Shown: piece after piece, positions 42,438 through 49,983 of the stretch
How positions within the stretch are numbered: the first letter of the stretch is position 1
Layout: every line of letters starts with the position of its first letter
Assembly: GCF_001306115.1 (NCBI RefSeq)
Contig: NZ_LGCL01000041.1
Span: forward strand, 62,001-126,000
Direction of reading: 5' to 3'
Length of the DNA: 64,000 nucleotides
From: Ornatilinea apprima
Lineage (GTDB): Bacteria; Chloroflexota; Anaerolineae; Anaerolineales; Anaerolineaceae
Made by a program: the position numbers and the translations under genes
The notes under the pieces: generated by a model
What the model was told of the DNA's origin: nothing
The model's input: the letters and a program-made list of their open reading frames with translations, nothing else
Database searches by the model: none

Positions 42438-43221
42438 CGTTTTGATCATTGAAGATGATGATATTGTCGCGCGGACGATAGAGCGGCTGTTGCGCGGAGC
42501 CGAATTTCACACCTACGTCGCCGGAACGGGCGTAGACGGTCTGCAATTGGCCCGCCGCCGCGTTCCCGACCTGGTCATTCTGGACGTGATTATGCCCGGG
42601 ATGAACGGGTATGAAGTTTGCCAGGAGATGCGCGCCGATCCGCTGCTCAAAGATGTACCTATTCTTTTCCTGACGGCCAAAGCCAAAGACGAAGACCGCA
42701 TCTCTGGTTTTAAGGCCGGCGCCGACGATTACCTCAGCAAGCCGTTCAACATGGAAGAGCTGATCCTGCGTGTGCGCGCGATTTTGAAACGCGCCCGCGG
42801 AGCCCGCGCGGCTGAACCCGAAAATGACAAGAAACCCGCCGGCGGTTTTAGCGCGCTGCTCAATATCTTTGCCAAAAAAGAAGAGGAACCACCCGAACAA
42901 CCGCCCAACACCATTTCTGCTTGCGGTTACATTTTAAACACCCAGACTTTTGAACTGGACACCCCCCATATCGGTAAAATCCGTCTCACCCCCGTCCAGT
43001 TCGACTTGCTCTATCACCTGATGTGCCACCCCAACGAAATCTTCTCTCCGGCTCGCCTGCTCGATGAGGTCTGGAACTATCCCAGCAACACGGGCAGCCC
43101 CGACCTGGTGCGTGTTCATATTAAAAATTTGCGCGAGCGGGTAGAAATAGATGCCAAGAATCCGAATTTTATTAAGACAGTATCAGGGTACGGCTATACC
43201 ATTAGTACAGAAGAGGACTGA
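42424..43221 (+). CDS. OmpR-family DNA-binding response regulator
   Basis: 265 residues. Receiver domain 1-120 with the acidic pocket EDDD, Asp54 in VILDVIMPGMNG and Lys106 in SKPF. A charged linker at 125-165 precedes a winged-helix C-terminal domain (about 170-262) with LTPVQFDLLYHLMCHPNEIFS and a recognition-helix region LVRVHIKNLRERVE, ending GYGYTIS. It binds DNA when phosphorylated. It overlaps the preceding degenerate kinase and is followed 7 nt later by an intact kinase, which is the likelier phosphodonor. Target genes are unknown. Confidence 0.93.
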   Translation: MEKANVLIIEDDDIVARTIERLLRGAEFHTYVAGTGVDGLQLARRRVPDLVILDVIMPGMNGYEVCQEMRADPLLKDVPILFLTAKAKDEDRISGFKAGADDYLSKPFNMEELILRVRAILKRARGARAAEPENDKKPAGGFSALLNIFAKKEEEPPEQPPNTISACGYILNTQTFELDTPHIGKIRLTPVQFDLLYHLMCHPNEIFSPARLLDEVWNYPSNTGSPDLVRVHIKNLRERVEIDAKNPNFIKTVSGYGYTISTEED

Positions 43222-43228
43222 TTGATTA

Positions 43229-45313
43229 ATGGATACCTCCAAAAATGGTGGTTCAATAAACCTGATATCTTCACTTAACGCAACACTGTCAGATCTCATC
43301 GGTGAAAACATTTCTCAACAAGAAACCCTGCGCGCCTGTCTGCAGATGGTCTTAATTGGTGCCCGCCAAAAAAGCGGCGCCATCTTTATTCCTTCTCTCA
43401 ACCCTGAAAAAGTGCCGCCGTGGATCACTTGCGACCTCTCGCCCGAATGGCAGCAAGACCTGGAAAACCCGGCTGGCTACCTCAACCAGGTAGCGCGTGG
43501 TGTGATCAATACCCGCGAACCCTCCGCGGGTCAGGGCGAATTTCACCTTGCCGGCGCGGTCCCCTTTACCATCCGCCCAGGTGTAGACGCGGCCATCCTC
43601 ATCGAGGGGCCGGCCCGCACCGCAGAAGAATTAGCCGAATGGCAATCGCTGGCCGAGTTAACCAGCAAAATCATTCGCACCAAAAGCATTTATCAATCCT
43701 ACCTGGAAGACATGACCCACCCCGCTCCGTCAATTCTGACTGCCGCACCTTCCCTTGAGACAGACAGTTTTTCCTACGACCTGCAGGCCTGCGCACTGCG
43801 CTGCATTACCAACACCATTCACGCTGAGAGCGCGCAGCTCGTTCTGATTGATTCGGCTAACCAGAATCTGGCCACTCGAAAAATAGTTACCCGCGAGAAT
43901 CAGGTGCGGGTGCTCAACGAACTGGCACCCTACAAAGGTCTGGTTGCGAAATGCATTCAATCCGGCCGCATGCTGCAAATCAACAATCCCGGCCAGGAAG
44001 CCGATTTTGATTCTGAATATGATTCAATCGATGGGTCCCTTCCCAAAGCGCTGTTGTGCTTCCCATTGTTTGTCAGCAATCAGGTGCTGGGCGTGATTGA
44101 AATTATCAATCCCGAAGAAGCCAACCTGAATGCCTACGAAACCGGGCAGATGAAGTCGCTGGTAAAATCAGCTACCAGTTTCATTTTCAACAATCACCTT
44201 ATCCAGCAGCTCAAAATCGCCAACGCCGACCTCGAAGCCAGCCGCTGGGAACTGCTGCACTCGCGCAACACTCTGCGCGCCCTGTTTGACAATATTCCTG
44301 ACTCCATTTACATCGTTGACCAGAACTATAACCTCACCGCGGTCAATAAAAGCCGAGCGCAGCGCGCCAAAACCCCCCCGAACCTGTTGGTGGGGCGAAA
44401 GTGTTACAAGGCCTTGTTTAACCGCGAGTCGCCCTGCCAGATGTGCCTCATCCAGGAAACCCTGCAGACTGGCCGATATACCCAGCGCATTGCCAACCTG
44501 ATCGAAGAAGGTGAGAACACCACCGAATGGGAAATCAGCACCTTCCCTATCCAATCGGGCAGCGGCCCCACCGAACAGGTGATTGTGGTTGAAGATGATG
44601 TTACCGAAAAGCGCCGAATGGAAGCCAACTTAATCCAGTCCGAAAAGCTGGCCTCTGTTGGACAGCTGGCCGCCGGCCTGGCCCATGAGATCAACAACCC
44701 TCTCACGGCCATCATCGCCAACGCACAGCTGCTGCGTATGGATCTTCCCGAGGCCAGCGATGACGTGCTGGAATCGGTTAACCTGATCGAACTGGCCAGC
44801 AAGCGCGCCTTGCAGGTGGTGCGCAATTTGCTCAGCTTTGCCCGCAAAGAGCATTATGATTTCCAGTCCATTCGCCTCAACGACACCATCAAAGACTCGA
44901 TCGCCTTGCTTCAACATGAAATTGTGTCTCACAACATCACCTTTACCGCTGACCTGCAAGACGACATGCCCGACATCGTCGCCAGCCGCGACCATCTTCA
45001 GGGAGTGTGGACCAACATTATTAAAAATGCGATTGACGCGATGGAAAATTCACGCGGGCAGATCACCGTTACCTCGCGATTTGCGAACCGTGAATTCACG
45101 GTGACCATCCGCGATACCGGGAAAGGCATTCCCGAAAACCGCAAAAACGAAATCTTCGAGCCGTTTTACACCACCAAATCCTCCGGGCGCGGAACTGGCT
45201 TGGGGCTTTCGGTGGTGCACCGCATCATCAAACAGCACAACGGCTACATTCAAGTCGACAGCAAGGTTGGCGAAGGCACTCTGTTCACCATTCGCCTTCC
45301 CGAAAAACCCTGA
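43229..45313 (+). CDS. GAF-PAS sensor histidine kinase (intact)
   Basis: 694 residues. Domains: a divergent GAF-like N-terminus (about 15-160), GAF (about 180-325), PAS (about 345-465), HisKA with His486 in GLAHEINNPLT, and an ATPase domain (about 580-694) with N-box NIIKNAIDAM, G1 DTGKGIP and G2 GRGTGLGLSVV. There is a Cys-containing PAS segment (NRESPCQMCLIQETL). No membrane helix is seen, so it is cytosolic. It is the third gene of the kinase-regulator-kinase operon. The catalytic motifs are all present, unlike the first kinase. Confidence 0.93.
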   Translation: MDTSKNGGSINLISSLNATLSDLIGENISQQETLRACLQMVLIGARQKSGAIFIPSLNPEKVPPWITCDLSPEWQQDLENPAGYLNQVARGVINTREPSAGQGEFHLAGAVPFTIRPGVDAAILIEGPARTAEELAEWQSLAELTSKIIRTKSIYQSYLEDMTHPAPSILTAAPSLETDSFSYDLQACALRCITNTIHAESAQLVLIDSANQNLATRKIVTRENQVRVLNELAPYKGLVAKCIQSGRMLQINNPGQEADFDSEYDSIDGSLPKALLCFPLFVSNQVLGVIEIINPEEANLNAYETGQMKSLVKSATSFIFNNHLIQQLKIANADLEASRWELLHSRNTLRALFDNIPDSIYIVDQNYNLTAVNKSRAQRAKTPPNLLVGRKCYKALFNRESPCQMCLIQETLQTGRYTQRIANLIEEGENTTEWEISTFPIQSGSGPTEQVIVVEDDVTEKRRMEANLIQSEKLASVGQLAAGLAHEINNPLTAIIANAQLLRMDLPEASDDVLESVNLIELASKRALQVVRNLLSFARKEHYDFQSIRLNDTIKDSIALLQHEIVSHNITFTADLQDDMPDIVASRDHLQGVWTNIIKNAIDAMENSRGQITVTSRFANREFTVTIRDTGKGIPENRKNEIFEPFYTTKSSGRGTGLGLSVVHRIIKQHNGYIQVDSKVGEGTLFTIRLPEKP

Positions 45314-45319
45314 CCTTCC

Positions 45320-46126
45320 CTAAGGTTCTAAAACAACCCGAAAGCCCAGCGCGGGGGAGATGTAATCGGCCAGCACACCTTCGCGCGCCGCGCAGCGGGC
45401 CAGCTTGCGGCTATAGTACCATGCTCCGCCGCGCACCACAATTTTGTCGCTCCGCGCTGGCTGCTCGCGGCCATCATCCGAATCATACGGGTAGGGCTTG
45501 AGGGCGGTGCTGGTCCATTCCCAAACATTTCCAACCACGTCTGCGCAGCCGTACGGGCTGTCGCCGGCCGGTGAATAAACGCCCACTTCTGATGTGGCAT
45601 TCTTGCCGCTCTCCAGGGTATTGCAGCGCCAGGGGTTAAACATGCCACCCCAGGGGTAGATGCGCCCGTCGGTTCCCCGCGCGGCCTTTTCCCACTCAGG
45701 TTCTGTGGGCAGGCGGTAGCGCTTGTTGGTGCGTTTGGAAACCCAGGCGCAGTATGCTTCGGCATCCGCTTTTGAGATGCCCGTAACCGGTAAATCGTCC
45801 GTTTCCATCTTAAAGTGAAAACCTACCCAATCGCGCGGCACGCGGTGGCCGGTTTCAAAGGTAAATTTGTAATATTCCACATTCGTAACAGGCGTGCGGC
45901 CAATCCAATAATCCGGCAGATTCAGGCGGTGTTGCGGCTGCTCAATCTGGAACATGTCCTTTTCATACCACTCCAGCGCCCAATCCTCTTTGCCCAGCAG
46001 TTCGCGGATTTGCCGCTCGCTGGTGCCCATAATAAACTCGCCAGCCGGAATCAGGATCATCTGCGGCAGCATGCCGGTGTCTTCCATCTGGTTGTTAAAT
46101 TCGTCATCGAGTATAGGCTTGACCAT
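45320..46126 (-). CDS. SUMF1-domain protein lacking formylglycine active-site cysteines
   Basis: 268 residues. The fold signature is clear: MILIPAGEFIMGT near the N-terminus, then YWIGRTPVTNVEYYKF, YRLPTEPEWEKAARG, GNVWEWT, and a C-terminal VVRGGAWYYSRKLARCAARE with GFRVV at the end. Formylglycine-generating enzymes have two active-site Cys in the RGGS region; here these positions are non-Cys (Tyr/Lys), and only the Cys in RCAAR remains. So a catalytic FGE role is unlikely, and a binding or C-type-lectin-like role is possible. It overlaps the upstream glycosyltransferase-like gene by 23 nt. No signal peptide is seen. Confidence 0.9.
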   Translation of the reverse strand: MVKPILDDEFNNQMEDTGMLPQMILIPAGEFIMGTSERQIRELLGKEDWALEWYEKDMFQIEQPQHRLNLPDYWIGRTPVTNVEYYKFTFETGHRVPRDWVGFHFKMETDDLPVTGISKADAEAYCAWVSKRTNKRYRLPTEPEWEKAARGTDGRIYPWGGMFNPWRCNTLESGKNATSEVGVYSPAGDSPYGCADVVGNVWEWTSTALKPYPYDSDDGREQPARSDKIVVRGGAWYYSRKLARCAAREGVLADYISPALGFRVVLEP

Positions 46127-47189
46127 ATCCTGATTCCCTTTCCACTCCCGCAGATTCTAATACCTTCCAAAAGGTTGTCATTGTCCGGTCCAGGTTTTCT
46201 TCGGCGCCCTGGCTGATTCCATACACATATGGTCCCCACACCGAATCGCGCTGATAGATGTGAATATGATCAATCATATCCATTAAGATTCGCTCCCAAC
46301 TACCGTTGGCATTATTTACCAGCCAGCCGTGCGGGCGAAGGTCAAAATTGTTCCCTGTTTCCGATCCAATCCAGGGAATTTTCAACGCCATATATTCCAG
46401 CGTGTTGATCCGCGCCAGGCTCTCAACGGCTACGTCAAACTGCGGCACCAGACCAATATCCACCCAGCCGAGCGGCCTGGGCCACACCAGGCTGCGGCTC
46501 TCATCCAAAAGGAACCGCTCGGTCAGCTCTTTGGGCCAGGCTTTAAAATCACCGCTGGCAGCGGCAAGCGGCATCCAGCGCACATTCGGCCGCGACTGGC
46601 TAACCCGCTCTAGCAAACCTGCCAGCCATTCTTCAGCCACCGGCTGGCCCCTCACTAAACCATGATGCCATCCCACCACTATACCATCATGTTCTACGCG
46701 GTTCATCGACATCAGGTTTTCAAGGTCAATATAGCTGGGAATGACATGGTAGCGGGTATGCCCGTTCCAGCGCAGCATACTGCTGGCAAACGGCAGGATC
46801 GCCCCATCCGACAGGCGCAGCGCGGTTTCAATCGCTTCGGTGCTGGTCCCATTAACCAGACAGTCGCAGTGCTGCCCGCCCGGTTGCGCTTGCGCTGTCC
46901 GTGACAGGTTGCTGCGGTCTTCCAGATCAATCAAAACCACCTTTCCCTGCGCTTTCCAATGCTGAATTGCCAGAGAAATTTCGTGCGACGGCTCCGCCTG
47001 AATCAGAATTAAATCTGCTTCCGCGCAAACATCCCGCACCGCTTCAGATTCCTGCAGAAAGTCGTTTAGGTTGATGCAGTAAACCGGATGATCTCCCCTG
47101 CGGTTGAGCACGCGGGCAAGGTGAATGAACCTCCATTCCATCCCTGGAGACGCGTCTTGCGGTGATACGTAAACAAATACCAGTTTCAA
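46104..47189 (-). CDS. Glycosyltransferase-like protein
   Basis: 361 residues with a TTG start (AAAGGA upstream). It begins MKLVFVYVSPQDASPGMEWR, a GT-B-type N-terminus, and the C-terminal half contains a DVAVESLARINTLEYMALKIPWIGSE segment like the nucleotide-sugar-binding side of GT1/GT4 enzymes. Donor and acceptor are unknown. It lies between the TPR glycosyltransferase and the SUMF1 gene, next to the flagellar cluster, so flagellin glycosylation is a reasonable guess. The assignment is by pattern only. Confidence 0.7.
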   Translation of the reverse strand: MKLVFVYVSPQDASPGMEWRFIHLARVLNRRGDHPVYCINLNDFLQESEAVRDVCAEADLILIQAEPSHEISLAIQHWKAQGKVVLIDLEDRSNLSRTAQAQPGGQHCDCLVNGTSTEAIETALRLSDGAILPFASSMLRWNGHTRYHVIPSYIDLENLMSMNRVEHDGIVVGWHHGLVRGQPVAEEWLAGLLERVSQSRPNVRWMPLAAASGDFKAWPKELTERFLLDESRSLVWPRPLGWVDIGLVPQFDVAVESLARINTLEYMALKIPWIGSETGNNFDLRPHGWLVNNANGSWERILMDMIDHIHIYQRDSVWGPYVYGISQGAEENLDRTMTTFWKVLESAGVERESGYGQAYTR

Positions 47190-47229
47190 AGTCAGGATTC
47201 CTTTCCTGAGATATGCAACCCAGAGTTCA

Positions 47230-48882
47230 TCAGCCTTGCTTTTTCCAATTCTTCGCTGTTTGAATCACTTCCTCCAACAAATGCACCCACTGTTTTCCCA
47301 GCGCGTAGGCCTCGCGGGACCCGGCGCGGGAAAGACCGGCATCGCCCAAGCGCATGCGCAGCTCCGCGTCCATCACCAGGTGGCGCAGCAGGGTATGCCA
47401 TTCTTCAGGGGTTTCGGCTACCAGCCCGCCCGCCTGCCAGGTGGTGACCGCCGGCATCGGCGAGGCCAACCAGGGAATGTGTTTGACTCCGGCTTCCACT
47501 AACACCCGGTCAGATACCGACTGGTTATAGGGTGTATTACGCAGCGGCAGCATCAAAATATCTACCTGGTCCAACAGGTAAGGGTAATCCGATACCTCGA
47601 CCGGCGGCAAAAAGACACGGCGGTCGTCCGGCACAGCGTCAAACATCTGAAACACCTGGCGGCTGCCGCCAATCACCAATTGCGTATTGGCAAACTCCCG
47701 CAGGGTTCGAATAATCACCCGCCGCACCGAGGCAATATCATCAAACAGCCCGGCCTGCCCCAACCAGCCGATTTGCACGCGCGGGCGAAAGCCCGGCCGG
47801 CGCTGCCAGAGGGGATTGGCGCGCGTCCAGCCGTCAGGCGCGTAGCGCGCGTTGTACCCCGCCGACTTCAAATGGTTGGCCAGCATCTGGCTGGGCACCG
47901 TCACCATCGAAGAGAGCAGTAAAGAAGCCGTGTACGCTTTCGCGCTGTTCATCGTGCCAAGACCAATCTGCGCGTATGCCGGGTGTGATACCGGCACATG
48001 CTCAAAGTCATCGTCCAGGTCCAGCACAATGGGAATGCGCACCGCCGAACAAGCCGCCAGGCTTTCCAACAGGCGCGGCGCCTGGTGCGGATTGCTGGTG
48101 ATGATCACATCGGGTTTCGGCAGTGTTCCGCCGCGGATCTCTGAAATCACATGCACTTCACAGCCCTGCAACTGCAAAGCGTCCCGCAGCACGATGGTGC
48201 GCTGCGACAGGCGCTGGTTGTTGGCCACCATCACAAACACCCGCCCGCGGAAGCGCTCTGACGCTGTTACCTCCACGCCCTTGGCGGGGTCATCGCGCCG
48301 TGGGCTGGTTTCCAGTCCGGGCGCGGGGTTGGGCGGCGTTTCGGGCGCGGTTTCTTTTTTCGGGTTTAGGTTCTGCTGCAGCAAGATATTGGTCTGCAGG
48401 TCTTTTAACTGCTCAACCAGGTCTTGCCTCCCGTCGAAGCGCGCCTGGCGAATGTTTAACTCAATCAAAGCCGGCAGCAGCGCGTCAATATCATCCAGGT
48501 GATCGGCCACCTCATTGGCCGGGTCGGTGCTGTGAATAATGCTGTGCAGCAAATTGGCCGCCCGCTGGATCTCGTCTTCCGAGATCGGTTTGCTGCTGCC
48601 CGTCAGGCGCTGCAGCAAGCGCGAGATCGCGTCGGGGTGGGTGGGCACTTCCTCCGGCTCCGAATCGCTGTCCTCCGCGCGCGCCAGGCGCAGTCGGCTG
48701 AGGATTTCCTGATTTTCAGCATCCAGGCTTAACGCGTAATCATACAGTTTCGCCGCTGTGGCATAGTCTTTCGCCGCCAGGTAAAGGTCACCCAACACCA
48801 GCAGAGCTTCGGTATCTTCGGGGTAATCTTCCAGAATACCGGCATACACCTCAACCGCCTTCTCCAGGCGGTTGCTGCTCAT
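47230..48882 (-). CDS. TPR-glycosyltransferase fusion protein
   Basis: 550 residues from the ATG at 48882, which has GGGAGAGG upstream; the frame is open further up to 48948, but that extension lacks a ribosome site. Residues about 1-75 are tetratricopeptide-like repeats (VEVYAGILEDYPEDTEALLV). Residues 75-205 are charged linker, and from about 210 there is a GT-B-type domain with HVISEIRGGTLPKPDVIITS, IVLDLDDDFEHV and a C-terminal DILMLPLRNTPYNQSVSDRVLVEAG. TPR-GT fusions modify proteins, including flagellins, in some bacteria. The specific target here is inferred from location only. Confidence 0.82.
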   Translation of the reverse strand: MSSNRLEKAVEVYAGILEDYPEDTEALLVLGDLYLAAKDYATAAKLYDYALSLDAENQEILSRLRLARAEDSDSEPEEVPTHPDAISRLLQRLTGSSKPISEDEIQRAANLLHSIIHSTDPANEVADHLDDIDALLPALIELNIRQARFDGRQDLVEQLKDLQTNILLQQNLNPKKETAPETPPNPAPGLETSPRRDDPAKGVEVTASERFRGRVFVMVANNQRLSQRTIVLRDALQLQGCEVHVISEIRGGTLPKPDVIITSNPHQAPRLLESLAACSAVRIPIVLDLDDDFEHVPVSHPAYAQIGLGTMNSAKAYTASLLLSSMVTVPSQMLANHLKSAGYNARYAPDGWTRANPLWQRRPGFRPRVQIGWLGQAGLFDDIASVRRVIIRTLREFANTQLVIGGSRQVFQMFDAVPDDRRVFLPPVEVSDYPYLLDQVDILMLPLRNTPYNQSVSDRVLVEAGVKHIPWLASPMPAVTTWQAGGLVAETPEEWHTLLRHLVMDAELRMRLGDAGLSRAGSREAYALGKQWVHLLEEVIQTAKNWKKQG

Positions 48883-49182
48883 GTGCCCTCTCCCAATGGT
48901 TTTACGAACTCGTAAGTCCGTTTGCTGGGTAAATGATAGTGCCATCAACCTTACCGCGCGTCCTTTAACCTGCTTTACTGACTTCGGCGAATCAACGCCG
49001 GGCCTGTCTGCTCCCGGCAGCTTAAATGTACCTTCATCAAATACATCTCACAATAAAAGACATCTGAAAGGCGCATAAAGGATGAGTAAATCTCAATCCT
49101 CTTCTTCTTACGTCTTCATCATGAAGAATTTACCATCTTTTTACTGACAAAAATAATCCACTTCCCTAGAATGAAGGTTGCT
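48883..49182. other. Divergent intergenic region
   Basis: This 300-bp gap between the TPR glycosyltransferase (-) and the M23 peptidase (+) holds no convincing gene. It has AT-rich stretches around 49040-49160 and the + strand promoter candidate at 49129-49157. No sigma-28 match or known RNA motif was seen. Confidence 0.5.
49129..49157 (+). promoter_or_regulatory. Candidate sigma-70 promoter of the M23 peptidase gene
   Basis: TTTACC (49129-49134), 17-nt spacer, AATAAT (49152-49157), about 9 of 12 positions; start near 49164, about 19 nt before the ATG at 49183. Confidence 0.35.
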
Positions 49183-49827
49183 ATGAACCAGACAAATTTT
49201 ATTCCTTCATCTTCAGTCGGGAATGTTGCCGGTTCCGCGTCGGGTCTCACCCAGCGCGCCGCCGACTCTTCCAACCTGAACTTTCAGGACATTCTATCCA
49301 CCATGATGCTTACCAGTGTGATGGGAGGCGAATCGGGGGGTGGAATGAGCGCCGGGCTGCTCACACCCTTGCTGCTCACCCTGCTCGAGCAATTAATTGC
49401 CCAAGAAGCCAACTCATCCTCTTCATCTGCACTACCTTGGGGAGATGATTATACCGCCGGCCTTTCCGCTGCATCAGACCTGCCTGTGCCGCACGACACG
49501 CGCCTCACTCAGGATTACCACGATGGCCACATCGGCCTGGATTATGGCGTGCCGGTCGGCACCCCCATTCGCACCAGCATTCCGGGCAAGGTTACCTACG
49601 CGGGCTGGAACAACCAGGGCTACGGCAACCTGGTGATTGTGGAAAACGGTCCCTACCAGACCTATTACGCGCACCTTTCCGAAATTCCCGTATCCGTTGG
49701 CGATACCGTCTCCACCGGGCAGGTGATCGGCCTTTCTGGCAACACCGGCAATTCCACCGGCCCCCACCTGCATTATGAAGTCAGAGTCAACGGCCAGCCG
49801 GTGAACCCGAAAACCACCCGCCTTTAG
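49183..49827 (+). CDS. M23 family peptidoglycan endopeptidase
   Basis: 214 residues from the ATG at 49183, which has AAGG 6 nt upstream; an ATG at 49171 lacks a ribosome site. Residues 1-100 are Ser/Ala/Leu-rich with no signal peptide. The LytM/M23 domain (about 105-214) has zinc ligands His116 and Asp120 (HIGLDYG) and the HLH motif at 195-197, with His164 as the general base. It cleaves peptide cross-links in the wall. The absence of a Sec signal and the FlgJ-like N-terminal segment suggest flagellar export to aid rod passage. It lies just before cheA but is closed by its own terminator. Confidence 0.88.
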   Translation: MNQTNFIPSSSVGNVAGSASGLTQRAADSSNLNFQDILSTMMLTSVMGGESGGGMSAGLLTPLLLTLLEQLIAQEANSSSSSALPWGDDYTAGLSAASDLPVPHDTRLTQDYHDGHIGLDYGVPVGTPIRTSIPGKVTYAGWNNQGYGNLVIVENGPYQTYYAHLSEIPVSVGDTVSTGQVIGLSGNTGNSTGPHLHYEVRVNGQPVNPKTTRL

Positions 49828-49845
49828 CCGATTGCGGGTTTTTTA
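49816..49845 (+). terminator. Terminator after the M23 peptidase gene
   Basis: ACCCGC (49816-49821) pairs with GCGGGT (49834-49839) over a 12-nt loop holding the stop codon, followed by a T-run to 49844. A short but typical rho-independent terminator. Confidence 0.75.
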
Positions 49846-49983
49846 TGCAACCTTTACGGGCGCGCTGGCTTTAGCGCACCCGGCAAACACCGAAAATAAA
49901 TATGACGGCACCCACGGTTTGCGCCGCCCATCCGCCGGATGGAACGCGCAGCCCAGAAATGACCTGGAGCGAGACCTGAACCT

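Noticed and set aside
45313-45326. ACCTT-CCCT-AAGGT hairpin between the convergent kinase and SUMF1 genes as a terminator
   Set aside because: Only five pairs and no proper T-run on either side; too weak to claim.
48883-48948. Upstream extension of the TPR glycosyltransferase to 48948
   Set aside because: No ribosome binding site, and the extra 22 residues are unlike the TPR start; the ATG at 48882 has GGGAGAGG.
49845-49983. c-di-GMP riboswitch before cheA
   Set aside because: I looked for the GEMM consensus and found no matching core; only short local complementarity is present.
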